Assembly (NCBI GenBank): GCA_039181495.1
Contig: JBCDCP010000022.1
Span: 1-28,591, forward strand
Length of the DNA: 28,591 nt
From: JBCDCP01 sp039181495
GTDB taxonomy: Bacteria > Pseudomonadota > Alphaproteobacteria > Rhizobiales > Tepidamorphaceae
Direction: 5' to 3'
In this document: positions 23,224-28,591 of the stretch, piece after piece
Layout: the number at the start of each line of letters is the position of its first letter
Numbering within the stretch: the stretch's first letter is position 1
Notes under the pieces: model-generated
Told to the model about the DNA's origin: nothing
What the model saw: the letters and a program-made list of their open reading frames with translations, nothing else
Database searches by the model: none
Position numbers and translations under genes: made by a program

Positions 23224-24108
23224 TTATCGAGTGGGAACCGGTTCCTCACCGCGATAGTCATAGAATCCGCGCTGGGTCTTGCGGCCGAGCCACCCGGCTT
23301 CGACGTATTTCACCAGGAGCGGGCAGGGGCGGTACTTGGTGTCCGCCAGTCCTTCATAGAGCACCTGCATGATCGAAAGGCAGGTATCAAGCCCGATGAA
23401 ATCGGCAAGCTGCAACGGTCCCATCGGGTGGTTCGCACCAAGCCTCATGGCATCATCAATCGCCCGAACCGAGCCAACACCCTCATAGAGCGTGTACACG
23501 GCCTCGTTGATCATCGGCAGAAGAATGCGGTTGACGATAAAGGCCGGGAAGTCCTCAGCGACCGTTGATGTCTTGCCGATTCGCTCGACAAATGCCTTGG
23601 CGGCGTCGAAAGTCTCATCCTCGGTGGCAATGCCGCGAACGAGCTCGACGAGCTGCATCAGCGGCACCGGATTCATAAAATGGATGCCGAGGAAGCGCTC
23701 CGGGCGATCGGTGATAGACGCAAGCCGAGTGATCGAGATTGATGAGGTGTTGGTCGCGAGGATTGTCTCGGGCTTAACCAGCGGACACAGCTCGCGGAAG
23801 ATCGACCGCTTGATCTCCTCGTTCTCGACCGCGCTTTCGATCACCATGTCGCACTCGCCGAGTGCGGTGAAGTCGTTTGCCGGCCTTATCCGCTCAAGGG
23901 CGTCCTTTCGATCATCTTCGGTGATGATCTCGCGTGAGACCTGCCGGGCCATGTTGCCGTTGATGGTGGCAAGCCCGCTCTCGATCCGCTCTTCCGAGGT
24001 ATCATTGAGGAACACGCCATAGCCTGCGAGGGCGCAAACATGGGCGATGCCATTGCCCATCTGACCAGCGCCAATAACGCCGATGGTCTTGAGTTCCAAA
24101 GCTGTCAT
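23224..24108 (-). CDS. hbd: 3-hydroxybutyryl-CoA dehydrogenase
   Basis: Interconverts 3-hydroxybutyryl-CoA and acetoacetyl-CoA with NAD(P)H in fatty acid, butyrate and PHB-related metabolism. 294 residues, the typical bacterial length. The NAD-binding motif is GVIGAGQMGNG (10-20). Catalytic His143 is in GIHFMNPVPLMQLVE, with Glu155 completing the dyad. NTSSISIT (120-127) is the CoA/substrate region. The C-terminal helical domain includes PAFIVNRILLPMINEAV and GLDTCLSIMQVLY. Downstream of etfA on the same strand with a 149-base gap rich in symmetric elements, so probably a separate or regulated transcript. It likely supplies acyl-CoA oxidation linked to ETF. Confidence 0.94.
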   Translation of the reverse strand: MTALELKTIGVIGAGQMGNGIAHVCALAGYGVFLNDTSEERIESGLATINGNMARQVSREIITEDDRKDALERIRPANDFTALGECDMVIESAVENEEIKRSIFRELCPLVKPETILATNTSSISITRLASITDRPERFLGIHFMNPVPLMQLVELVRGIATEDETFDAAKAFVERIGKTSTVAEDFPAFIVNRILLPMINEAVYTLYEGVGSVRAIDDAMRLGANHPMGPLQLADFIGLDTCLSIMQVLYEGLADTKYRPCPLLVKYVEAGWLGRKTQRGFYDYRGEEPVPTR

Positions 24109-24139
24109 GCGGTCGATGCCATGCGGATGTGTCTGGTGT

Positions 24140-24157
24140 CAGGTCTGTCCAGACCTG
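24140..24157. promoter_or_regulatory. 18-bp dyad upstream of hbd
   Basis: CAGGTCTG at 24140-24147 and CAGACCTG at 24150-24157 are perfect inverted repeats separated by TC, 32 bases before the hbd ATG. The size and symmetry suit a homodimeric repressor such as the TetR-family proteins that often control fatty-acid genes. It could also fold as an RNA hairpin. The regulator is not encoded in this window. Confidence 0.3.
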
Positions 24158-24173
24158 TTGCGGTCCCCTTGTG

Positions 24174-24224
24174 TGACCCCCCGAACGGGTTGGGTCAAGC
24201 AGGTACAATCACTCTGCCTGACCC
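24174..24224 (-). promoter_or_regulatory. Mutually exclusive hairpins between etfA and hbd
   Basis: TGACCC at 24174-24179 pairs with GGGTCA at 24192-24197, strengthened by an inner CCCG/CGGG (24180-24183, 24186-24189). The same GGGTCA can instead pair with a second TGACCC at 24219-24224. Only one stem can form at a time, which is the logic of an attenuator, though no T-run follows. It may terminate or modulate etfBA-to-hbd readthrough. Confidence 0.25.
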
Positions 24225-24257
24225 CATGGTGCGGTGCAACAAGCGATGGCTAAGACC

Positions 24258-25202
24258 TTAGTACCCGCGTGAAGACAACTCCTTGTCGAGTTCGGGCATG
24301 ACGTTGAACAGGTCTGCCACGAGGCCGTAATCGGCGACCTGGAAGATCGGCGCCTCTTCGTCTTTGTTGATCGCAACGATGACCTTGGAGTCCTTCATGC
24401 CGGCCAGATGCTGGATCGCGCCGGAAATGCCGACAGCAATATACAACTCGGGAGCGACCACCTTGCCGGTCTGGCCGACCTGGTGATCGTTGGACATGTA
24501 GCCGGCATCCACAGCCGCACGGCTTGCGCCGATCGCTGCACCAAGCTTGTCAGCAATGGGTTCGATGTACTCGCCGAAGGCTTCATTCGATCCCAGTGCA
24601 CGTCCACCGGAAATAATGATCTTGGCCGAAGTCAGTTCCGGACGGTCGGACTTGGTCAGTTCTTCACCGACAAAGCTCGACAGGCTTGGATCACCGGCTG
24701 CACTGGCAGCTTCCACCGGGGCCGATCCGGTAATCTCGGCTGACGGGAATGCCGTGCCGCGAACCGTGATGACTTTCTTTGCATCGTTCGATTTGACCGT
24801 CTGGATGGCATTGCCGGCATAGATCGGGCGTTCGAACGTGTCGGGTCCATGCACCGCGGTGATGTCCGACAACTGCATGACGTCAAGCAGGGCGGCGACG
24901 CGAGGCATGACATTCTTGCCCATCGCGGTTGCCGGCGCGACAATCGCGTCATAGCCGCCGGCAAGTCCCTTGATCAGCTCGGCTGTCGGCTCGGCGAGCC
25001 GGTTGGCATATTCATCGGAATCAGCAACCAGCACCTTTTCGATTCCGGCCATCTTGGCGGCTTCCGAGGCCACACCATCACAGCCCTTGCCGGCTACCAG
25101 CACATGAACGGGTGCGCCGATTTCGCCTGCGGCCGTAGCGGCCTTGGCGGTCAGTTCGTTGAGTTCGGAATTGTTGTGATCAGCAATCAGCAGAACAGCC
25201 AT
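24258..25202 (-). CDS. etfA: Electron transfer flavoprotein, alpha subunit
   Basis: With EtfB forms the FAD-containing ETF that takes electrons from acyl-CoA and other dehydrogenases to ETF:ubiquinone oxidoreductase. 314 residues. The N-terminal alpha/beta domain starts at AVLLIADHNN. The C-terminal FAD domain has SGGRALGSNEAF, ASRAAVDAGYMSNDHQVGQTG and the ETF-alpha signature LYIAVGISGAIQH, then AINKDEEAPIFQVADYGLV. Complete. Its ATG overlaps the etfB TGA by one base at 25202, so the subunits are translationally coupled. A CTAAG-AC-CTTAG palindrome (24250-24261) spans its stop. Confidence 0.96.
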   Translation of the reverse strand: MAVLLIADHNNSELNELTAKAATAAGEIGAPVHVLVAGKGCDGVASEAAKMAGIEKVLVADSDEYANRLAEPTAELIKGLAGGYDAIVAPATAMGKNVMPRVAALLDVMQLSDITAVHGPDTFERPIYAGNAIQTVKSNDAKKVITVRGTAFPSAEITGSAPVEAASAAGDPSLSSFVGEELTKSDRPELTSAKIIISGGRALGSNEAFGEYIEPIADKLGAAIGASRAAVDAGYMSNDHQVGQTGKVVAPELYIAVGISGAIQHLAGMKDSKVIVAINKDEEAPIFQVADYGLVADLFNVMPELDKELSSRGY

Positions 25203-25951
25203 CAGATCACTCCTGCTTCGGTTTTCAGCTTGTCGAGCAGTTCGCCCACGGATTCGACCTTGACGCCTGCCTCGCGTGCCGGCGGCTCAACCGTCTTGAC
25301 GATCTCCAGCCGCGGAGCGGTGTCGACGCCATAGTCAGCGGGGGTCTTTTCATCGAGCGGTTTCTTCTTGGCCTTCATGATATTGGGCAGCGACGCGTAG
25401 CGCGGCTCATTCAGGCGCAGATCGGTGGTGACCACCGCCGGCATTTTGAGTTTGACAGTTTGCAGGCCGCCATCGACTTCACGCGTGACGCTGACATGGT
25501 CACCGTCGATTGCGACCTCTGAAGCAAAGGTTCCCTGTGACCAGCCAAGCAGTGCGGCCAGCATCTGGCCCGTTTGGTTGCAGTCGTCATCGATCGCCTG
25601 CTTGCCGAGGATGACCAAACCGGGTTCCTCTTCGGCAATGACCGCCTTGAGCAGTTTGGCCACAGCCAATGGCTCGACCAGATCGTCGGTCTTGATCAGG
25701 ATGCCGCGGTCGGCACCCATGGCCAGCGCATTGCGGATTGTCTCCTGCGACTGCTGTGGGCCGACAGACACCGCCACAACTTCCGTTGCGGTGCCTTTCT
25801 CACGTAAGCGCAGAGCCTCTTCGACGGCGATTTCATCGAAGGGATTCATCGACATCTTCACATTGGCCAACTCGACGCCAGACCCGTCGGGCTTGACGCG
25901 AATTTTCACGTTGTAATCGACCACCCGTTTGACGGGCACGAGCACTTTCAT
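25202..25951 (-). CDS. etfB: Electron transfer flavoprotein, beta subunit
   Basis: The AMP-binding ETF subunit that contacts partner dehydrogenases. 249 residues: MKVLVPVKRVVDYNVKIRV at the start, SMNPFDEIAVEEALRLREKG, VSVGPQQSQETIRNALAMGADRGILI, GKQAIDDDCNQTGQMLAALLGW, and the docking loop region EPRYASLPNIMKAKKKPL. Complete. The start at 25951 is supported by a strong GGAGG (25958-25962, minus strand) 6 bases upstream. The gene leads the etfB-etfA pair and its 192-base upstream gap holds a promoter candidate and a palindrome. Confidence 0.96.
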   Translation of the reverse strand: MKVLVPVKRVVDYNVKIRVKPDGSGVELANVKMSMNPFDEIAVEEALRLREKGTATEVVAVSVGPQQSQETIRNALAMGADRGILIKTDDLVEPLAVAKLLKAVIAEEEPGLVILGKQAIDDDCNQTGQMLAALLGWSQGTFASEVAIDGDHVSVTREVDGGLQTVKLKMPAVVTTDLRLNEPRYASLPNIMKAKKKPLDEKTPADYGVDTAPRLEIVKTVEPPAREAGVKVESVGELLDKLKTEAGVI

Positions 25952-25978
25952 CGCAAACCTCCAGGCAGAACGGCTCCG

Positions 25979-25992
25979 GGCTTGATCAAGCC
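25979..25992. promoter_or_regulatory. 14-bp perfect palindrome in the etfB leader
   Basis: GGCTTGATCAAGCC is fully self-complementary and ends 28 bases before the etfB ATG. A perfect 14-bp palindrome without a loop is a poor RNA hairpin but a good protein-binding site, so a dimeric repressor operator overlapping early transcribed DNA is the most natural reading. Confidence 0.35.
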
Positions 25993-26039
25993 GCATATGA
26001 CCGTCAATCGGCAGAACTGGTTCAGTCCGCCACCCCCCT

Positions 26040-26056
26040 TGTCCGCTATACGGACA
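26040..26056 (-). terminator. Hairpin downstream of the rhomboid gene
   Basis: TGTCCG (26040-26045) and CGGACA (26051-26056) form a perfect 6-bp stem with a 5-base CTATA loop, 88 bases after the rhomboid stop and 89 before the etfB start. What follows on the minus strand is G-rich, not T-rich, so it would be a poor intrinsic terminator. It lies between the promoter candidate and etfB, so it may be a leader structure. Confidence 0.2.
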
Positions 26057-26074
26057 CCTATTCAGGGGCCGGAC

Positions 26075-26115
26075 GGTATTCTCAGCGCGAAATCGCTGTC
26101 AATGGTGGAAATCGC
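26075..26115 (-). promoter_or_regulatory. Promoter candidate for etfBA with flanking GAAATCGC repeats
   Basis: On the minus strand TTGACA (26102-26097) is a perfect -35, and AATACC (26080-26075), 16 bases on, is a moderate -10. Direct repeats GAAATCGC at 26089-26096 and 26108-26115, 19 bases apart, sit on either side of the -35. They are placed so that a bound protein would touch RNA polymerase. The 5' leader would be roughly 115-120 bases. Confidence 0.35.
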
Positions 26116-26143
26116 GCCTTAGCCATGCCGTCATTGCGGTTCT

Positions 26144-26839
26144 TCAGCGCAGGTCCCGGTCGAACAATGCAACACCGCGGCGGCGCATGAAAACCACCAG
26201 AACGACACCGGCGAGCACACCGCCGACATGGGCCAGCCAAGCGACCTCTTCATCGATGCCAAAGATCAGGTTGAAGAACTGAAAGCCGATCCAGGCGACA
26301 AGCGCGATCCAGGCCGGAATCAGCAACGGAATCTTGCCGAGCGCCAAGACCCAGAGCTGCACCCTGGGGTGCAACATGAGATAGGCGCCGATCACACCGG
26401 CCACCGCGCCGCTCGCACCCACAAGTGGTGCCTCGGACTCAGGGTAGAACGTGAGATGCATCCAACCGCCTGCCACACCGCACACGATGTAGAACAGCAG
26501 GAATCTGAAATGTCCCAGCGCATCTTCGACATTATCGCCGAACACCCACAGGAAAAGCATGTTGGAAATCAGATGCATCCATCCACCATGCAGAAATTGA
26601 TAGGTGACGAGCGTCATGGCCTCGGGGACGGCGACCAATTGTGGGTCAAGCTCGCGGACGTCGTTCACCACTGCGGGGATCATGCCGTAGCCAAGGAAGG
26701 TTGCTTGAGCGCCCGGCAGGACAATGCCGGACAAAAAGATCGCATAGATCAGCGTGTTCACGATGATGAGGCCGACCGTGACGTATTGAAACGGCAGGTG
26801 GCTCAGCCGATTGTTGCTGTCGTGCAGTGGAATGAACAC
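26144..26839 (-). CDS. Rhomboid-family intramembrane serine protease
   Basis: 231 residues and about six membrane helices; cleaves transmembrane substrates within the inner membrane. The catalytic dyad is Ser143 in GASGAVAG and His204 in LAHVGGVLAG. The oxyanion/fold motif FLHGGWMHLISNM (83-95) carries the conserved His and Asn, and the loop-1 region is near 43-75. No N-terminal zinc finger or other extension, so it is the simple bacterial type. Substrates are unknown. It lies on the same strand between the cobalamin adenosyltransferase and etfB genes, separated from them by 94 and 192 bases. Confidence 0.93.
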   Translation of the reverse strand: MFIPLHDSNNRLSHLPFQYVTVGLIIVNTLIYAIFLSGIVLPGAQATFLGYGMIPAVVNDVRELDPQLVAVPEAMTLVTYQFLHGGWMHLISNMLFLWVFGDNVEDALGHFRFLLFYIVCGVAGGWMHLTFYPESEAPLVGASGAVAGVIGAYLMLHPRVQLWVLALGKIPLLIPAWIALVAWIGFQFFNLIFGIDEEVAWLAHVGGVLAGVVLVVFMRRRGVALFDRDLR

Positions 26840-26933
26840 GGGAAGGGCTAGCCTCGCGAAGAGTGACTGCCAGCGGTTCTAGGCGAAAGGCGCAAGTTTG
26901 TCAGTCTGAGAATTGGGGTCTCTCGTCATGGGT

Positions 26934-27521
26934 TCACCGGTTGGCGCCTGGCACCCAGAGTATGTCGTCTTCGCCCTTGTTGTTGATCCAGCGGCCGGCA
27001 ACAAAAAGGAAGTCGGAAAGACGGTTGAGATAACGAAGAGCGGGTGCGCCGACGGGTTCATCGGGCTTATCGGCCAATTCTGCCGTCAGGCGTTCGGCGC
27101 GACGGCAAACGGTTCGGGCCAAATGCAATTGCGCCGATGCAGGATGTCCGCCCGGCAGGATGAACGACTTCAGGGGCTGAAGATCGGTGTTCAACAGGTC
27201 GATCTGTGCCTCAAGCCACTCCACCTGGCCATCAAGGATGCGGAGCGGCTCATAGCCAAGATCTTCGCCCGTGTCTGGCGTGCATAGATCCGCGCCAAGA
27301 TCGAACAGGTCGTTCTGGATGCGCACAATCATCGCATCGATATCCGCCAGTTCCGCGGTGCCTGCTGTATGCAACCGGACGAGACCAATCGTGGCATTTG
27401 TTTCGTCGACCGTGCCATAGGCGGCGACACGGAGATCAAACTTCGGACGACGCTCGCCGGTGCCAAGTCCGGTCGTGCCATCGTCACCGGTTTTTGTGTA
27501 GATCTTGTTGAGCCGGACCAT
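26934..27521 (-). CDS. Cob(I)alamin adenosyltransferase, PduO type
   Basis: Transfers adenosine from ATP to cob(I)alamin, making coenzyme B12 for mutases and similar enzymes. 195 residues, typical of PduO/MMAB enzymes. Conserved blocks are YTKTGDDGTTGLGTGERRPK (8-27, ATP loop), RVAAYGTVDETNATIGL (31-47), and RTVCRRAERL plus YLNRLSDFLFVAGRW in the C-terminal helices, with the Arg/Asn set needed for ATP binding. The ATG at 27521 follows AGGGGAG at suitable spacing. It is downstream of the small HIG1-like gene on the same strand. I recall this pair next to etfBA and hbd in Rhizobiales. Confidence 0.93.
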   Translation of the reverse strand: MVRLNKIYTKTGDDGTTGLGTGERRPKFDLRVAAYGTVDETNATIGLVRLHTAGTAELADIDAMIVRIQNDLFDLGADLCTPDTGEDLGYEPLRILDGQVEWLEAQIDLLNTDLQPLKSFILPGGHPASAQLHLARTVCRRAERLTAELADKPDEPVGAPALRYLNRLSDFLFVAGRWINNKGEDDILWVPGANR

Positions 27522-27563
27522 AGACGTGGGCTCCCCTGTACTCGGCCGCGATCAAGACACCGT

Positions 27564-27758
27564 CTACGATCGGGTCTGAATATAGATTGCAATCATGATC
27601 ACAATGATGGCCACGAATTGCAGGATAATGCGCCAGCGCATCAGCTTCTGGGATCGGTTTGGGCTCCCGCCACGCAGAAGGTTCCAAAGGCCAAGAATGA
27701 GAACGATCGCCACCGCGCCGATAGCGATGGGCACAAGGTAAGTCGTCAGGGCTTCCAA
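27564..27758 (-). CDS. Small two-helix membrane protein, HIG1-like (twin transmembrane)
   Basis: 64 residues with two membrane helices (about 7-28 and 43-61) joined by a loop RGGSPNRSQKLMRWRIILQ that matches the HIG1 (hypoxia-induced) loop, conserved in small alphaproteobacterial twin-helix proteins. Mitochondrial relatives associate with respiratory supercomplexes; the bacterial role is open. The start is TTG at 27758; no in-frame ATG lies upstream within the gap and no clear Shine-Dalgarno is seen. 42 bases before the cobalamin adenosyltransferase gene on the same strand, a conserved pairing as I recall it. Confidence 0.8.
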   Translation of the reverse strand: MEALTTYLVPIAIGAVAIVLILGLWNLLRGGSPNRSQKLMRWRIILQFVAIIVIMIAIYIQTRS

Positions 27759-27803
27759 GGGTGAATGTCCAGCTGTGCCCGAGAACGGGTCGTCATGGGA
27801 GGG

Positions 27804-28304
27804 TCAGTTCAATGCTGCGATTGTCACGTTCAACGCGGCGGCAAAGCCGACCCAGGCGAGATAGGGCACAAACAGCATGCCAGCCGTTCGGTCAATGGGC
27901 CAGAATGCGCGCAGCGTCATCGCGACCCCGGCGAAGAGGGGGATGACCAGAACAATCCCCAGCCCGGGGTTCTGCATGTAGAAGAAGCCAAACGGCCAAG
28001 CCACATTGCACAGGAGTTGGCCGGCATAGATGGTCAGTGCACCTCGCACTTCAGCTCGGCCCGGGCCGGTGCGCCAAACCCGCCAGGACGCAATGGCCAT
28101 GGCGGAAAACAAGAGAGACCACGCGATCGGGAAGGCGATATTTGGCGGCGTCCAAACCGGCTTGAGGAGATCGCGGTACCACGGTACGAGCGCGGGCTCG
28201 GTCGCGAGGTTGCCGAGGGTCGCAACACAGAAAACGATCAGAAACGACACAACCAGCCCGGCGAAGGCGTAAAACCCCTCAACCCGGTGAGACGTACCGA
28301 CCAT
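27804..28304 (-). CDS. TspO/MBR family protein
   Basis: 166 residues, about five membrane helices, the TspO size. Conserved segments are WYRDLLKPVWTPPNIAFPIAWS near residues 40-61, with the WxPP turn, QLLCNVAWPFGFFYMQNPGLG in the middle, and WVGFAAALNVTIAALN at the very C-terminus. TspO proteins bind porphyrins and steroids and affect tetrapyrrole and stress metabolism; the exact role differs by species. ATG 28304 (MVGTSHRVEG) is preferred, since the upstream open frame to 28427 overlaps another gene's coding DNA. It precedes the HIG1-like gene on the same strand with a 45-base gap. Confidence 0.9.
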   Translation of the reverse strand: MVGTSHRVEGFYAFAGLVVSFLIVFCVATLGNLATEPALVPWYRDLLKPVWTPPNIAFPIAWSLLFSAMAIASWRVWRTGPGRAEVRGALTIYAGQLLCNVAWPFGFFYMQNPGLGIVLVIPLFAGVAMTLRAFWPIDRTAGMLFVPYLAWVGFAAALNVTIAALN

Positions 28305-28347
28305 ACGACCAACACTCTTGTCCTGAGCCACTTGCAGCAGTCCTGCT

Positions 28348-28591
28348 TCAACTGGTTTCCGAAATTCGGTCGCGTAAGCCGCGATAGACAGGTGTCGGGA
28401 GCAACCTCTTTGCTGCTGCCAACGCATAGGTCGGGACGGTCACCATGTAGCGCAGTTTTGGGCGGCGGCTCTCACAGGCATCAACCAGCTTTTCAAAAAC
28501 AGCCTCTGGGCCCAGCTTGAAGGGAATCTGGGATTCGCCGGCTTCCAACTGCTCCAGTCTGCGGCGATAGCCCCGAGCATGCGGTGAGCTA
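28348..28591 (-). CDS. Short-chain dehydrogenase/reductase, C-terminal fragment at the window edge
   Basis: Only about 80 C-terminal residues are in view; the reading frame is open through base 28591, so the gene continues outside. The tail SSPHARGYRRRLEQ, then FKLGPEAVFEKLVDAC, RPKLRYMVTVPTY and KRLLPTPVYRGLRDRI is the C-terminal pattern of a group of SDR oxidoreductases (the NSPH-type end). The Rossmann nucleotide-binding part and the YxxxK catalytic site would lie upstream and are not seen, so coenzyme and substrate are unknown. The TTG at 28548 is not the true start. Confidence 0.75.
   Translation of the reverse strand, partial: SSPHARGYRRRLEQLEAGESQIPFKLGPEAVFEKLVDACESRRPKLRYMVTVPTYALAAAKRLLPTPVYRGLRDRISETS

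Noticed and set aside
23214..26053. CGCTATACGG occurring at 23214-23223 and 26044-26053
   Set aside because: A repeated 10-mer is expected many times by chance in 28 kb.
26879..27061. 60-residue frame overlapping the adenosyltransferase C-terminus
   Set aside because: Out of frame with a well-conserved enzyme and lacking any signature.
27765..28520. 251-residue plus-strand frame across TspO
   Set aside because: Antisense to the TspO gene; the composition is Arg/Gly/Pro-rich without a fold signature.

Overview
This window reads as a stretch of alphaproteobacterial chromosome, most likely from the Hyphomicrobiales (Rhizobiales) or a close relative. The evidence is the G+C-rich sequence and the gene content and order: tlpA / argH-small lipoprotein-lysA / TIGR02302 protein / response regulator / zinc-ribbon protein / ftsE-ftsX-YdcF-plsC / ChaC-like / DUF2125 / tyrA-hisC-chorismate mutase / metX-metW / gloB. 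That assignment comes from remembered gene order and was not checked by a search. I see no rRNA, tRNA, CRISPR array, insertion sequence or phage gene. Coding density is very high and no intergenic gap exceeds about 200 bases.

Layout, left half. The window opens inside a chemoreceptor gene (1-1575). A minus-strand pair follows, gloB (glyoxalase II) and a DUF985 cupin, with a methyltransferase gene divergent from gloB. Next are a small secreted Tyr/Arg-rich protein (3953-4291) and the minus-strand metX-metW pair. Divergent from metX is chorismate mutase-hisC-tyrA, which together would convert chorismate to tyrosine. tyrA carries a one-base frameshift exactly in its conserved TSH-PHL motif. A DUF2125 protein gene converges on tyrA, and a ChaC-like gamma-glutamylcyclotransferase gene is divergent from it.

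Layout, middle. A minus-strand envelope and division block runs ftsE-ftsX-YdcF-plsC and ends in an unrecognised short gene. Divergent from ftsE are a zinc-ribbon/DUF3426 membrane protein and a stand-alone receiver-domain protein. A large TIGR02302 membrane protein with a Gln/Gly-rich tract converges on these. It is followed by the minus-strand argH-LptM-like lipoprotein-lysA group, with tlpA divergent from argH.

Layout, right half. hbd, etfA and etfB lie on the minus strand and encode 3-hydroxybutyryl-CoA dehydrogenase and the electron-transfer flavoprotein. Upstream on the same strand are a rhomboid protease, a PduO-type cobalamin adenosyltransferase, a small HIG1-like two-helix membrane protein, a TspO/MBR protein, and the C-terminal end of a short-chain dehydrogenase that runs off the window.

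This is mainly housekeeping DNA, and I found no convincing new multi-gene system. The points most worth a second look are the tyrA frameshift, the prephenate-dehydratase-like but degenerate tail of the chorismate mutase, the Tyr/Arg-rich secreted protein, the unrecognised gene after plsC, and the symmetric DNA elements around etfBA and hbd, which suggest specific regulation.
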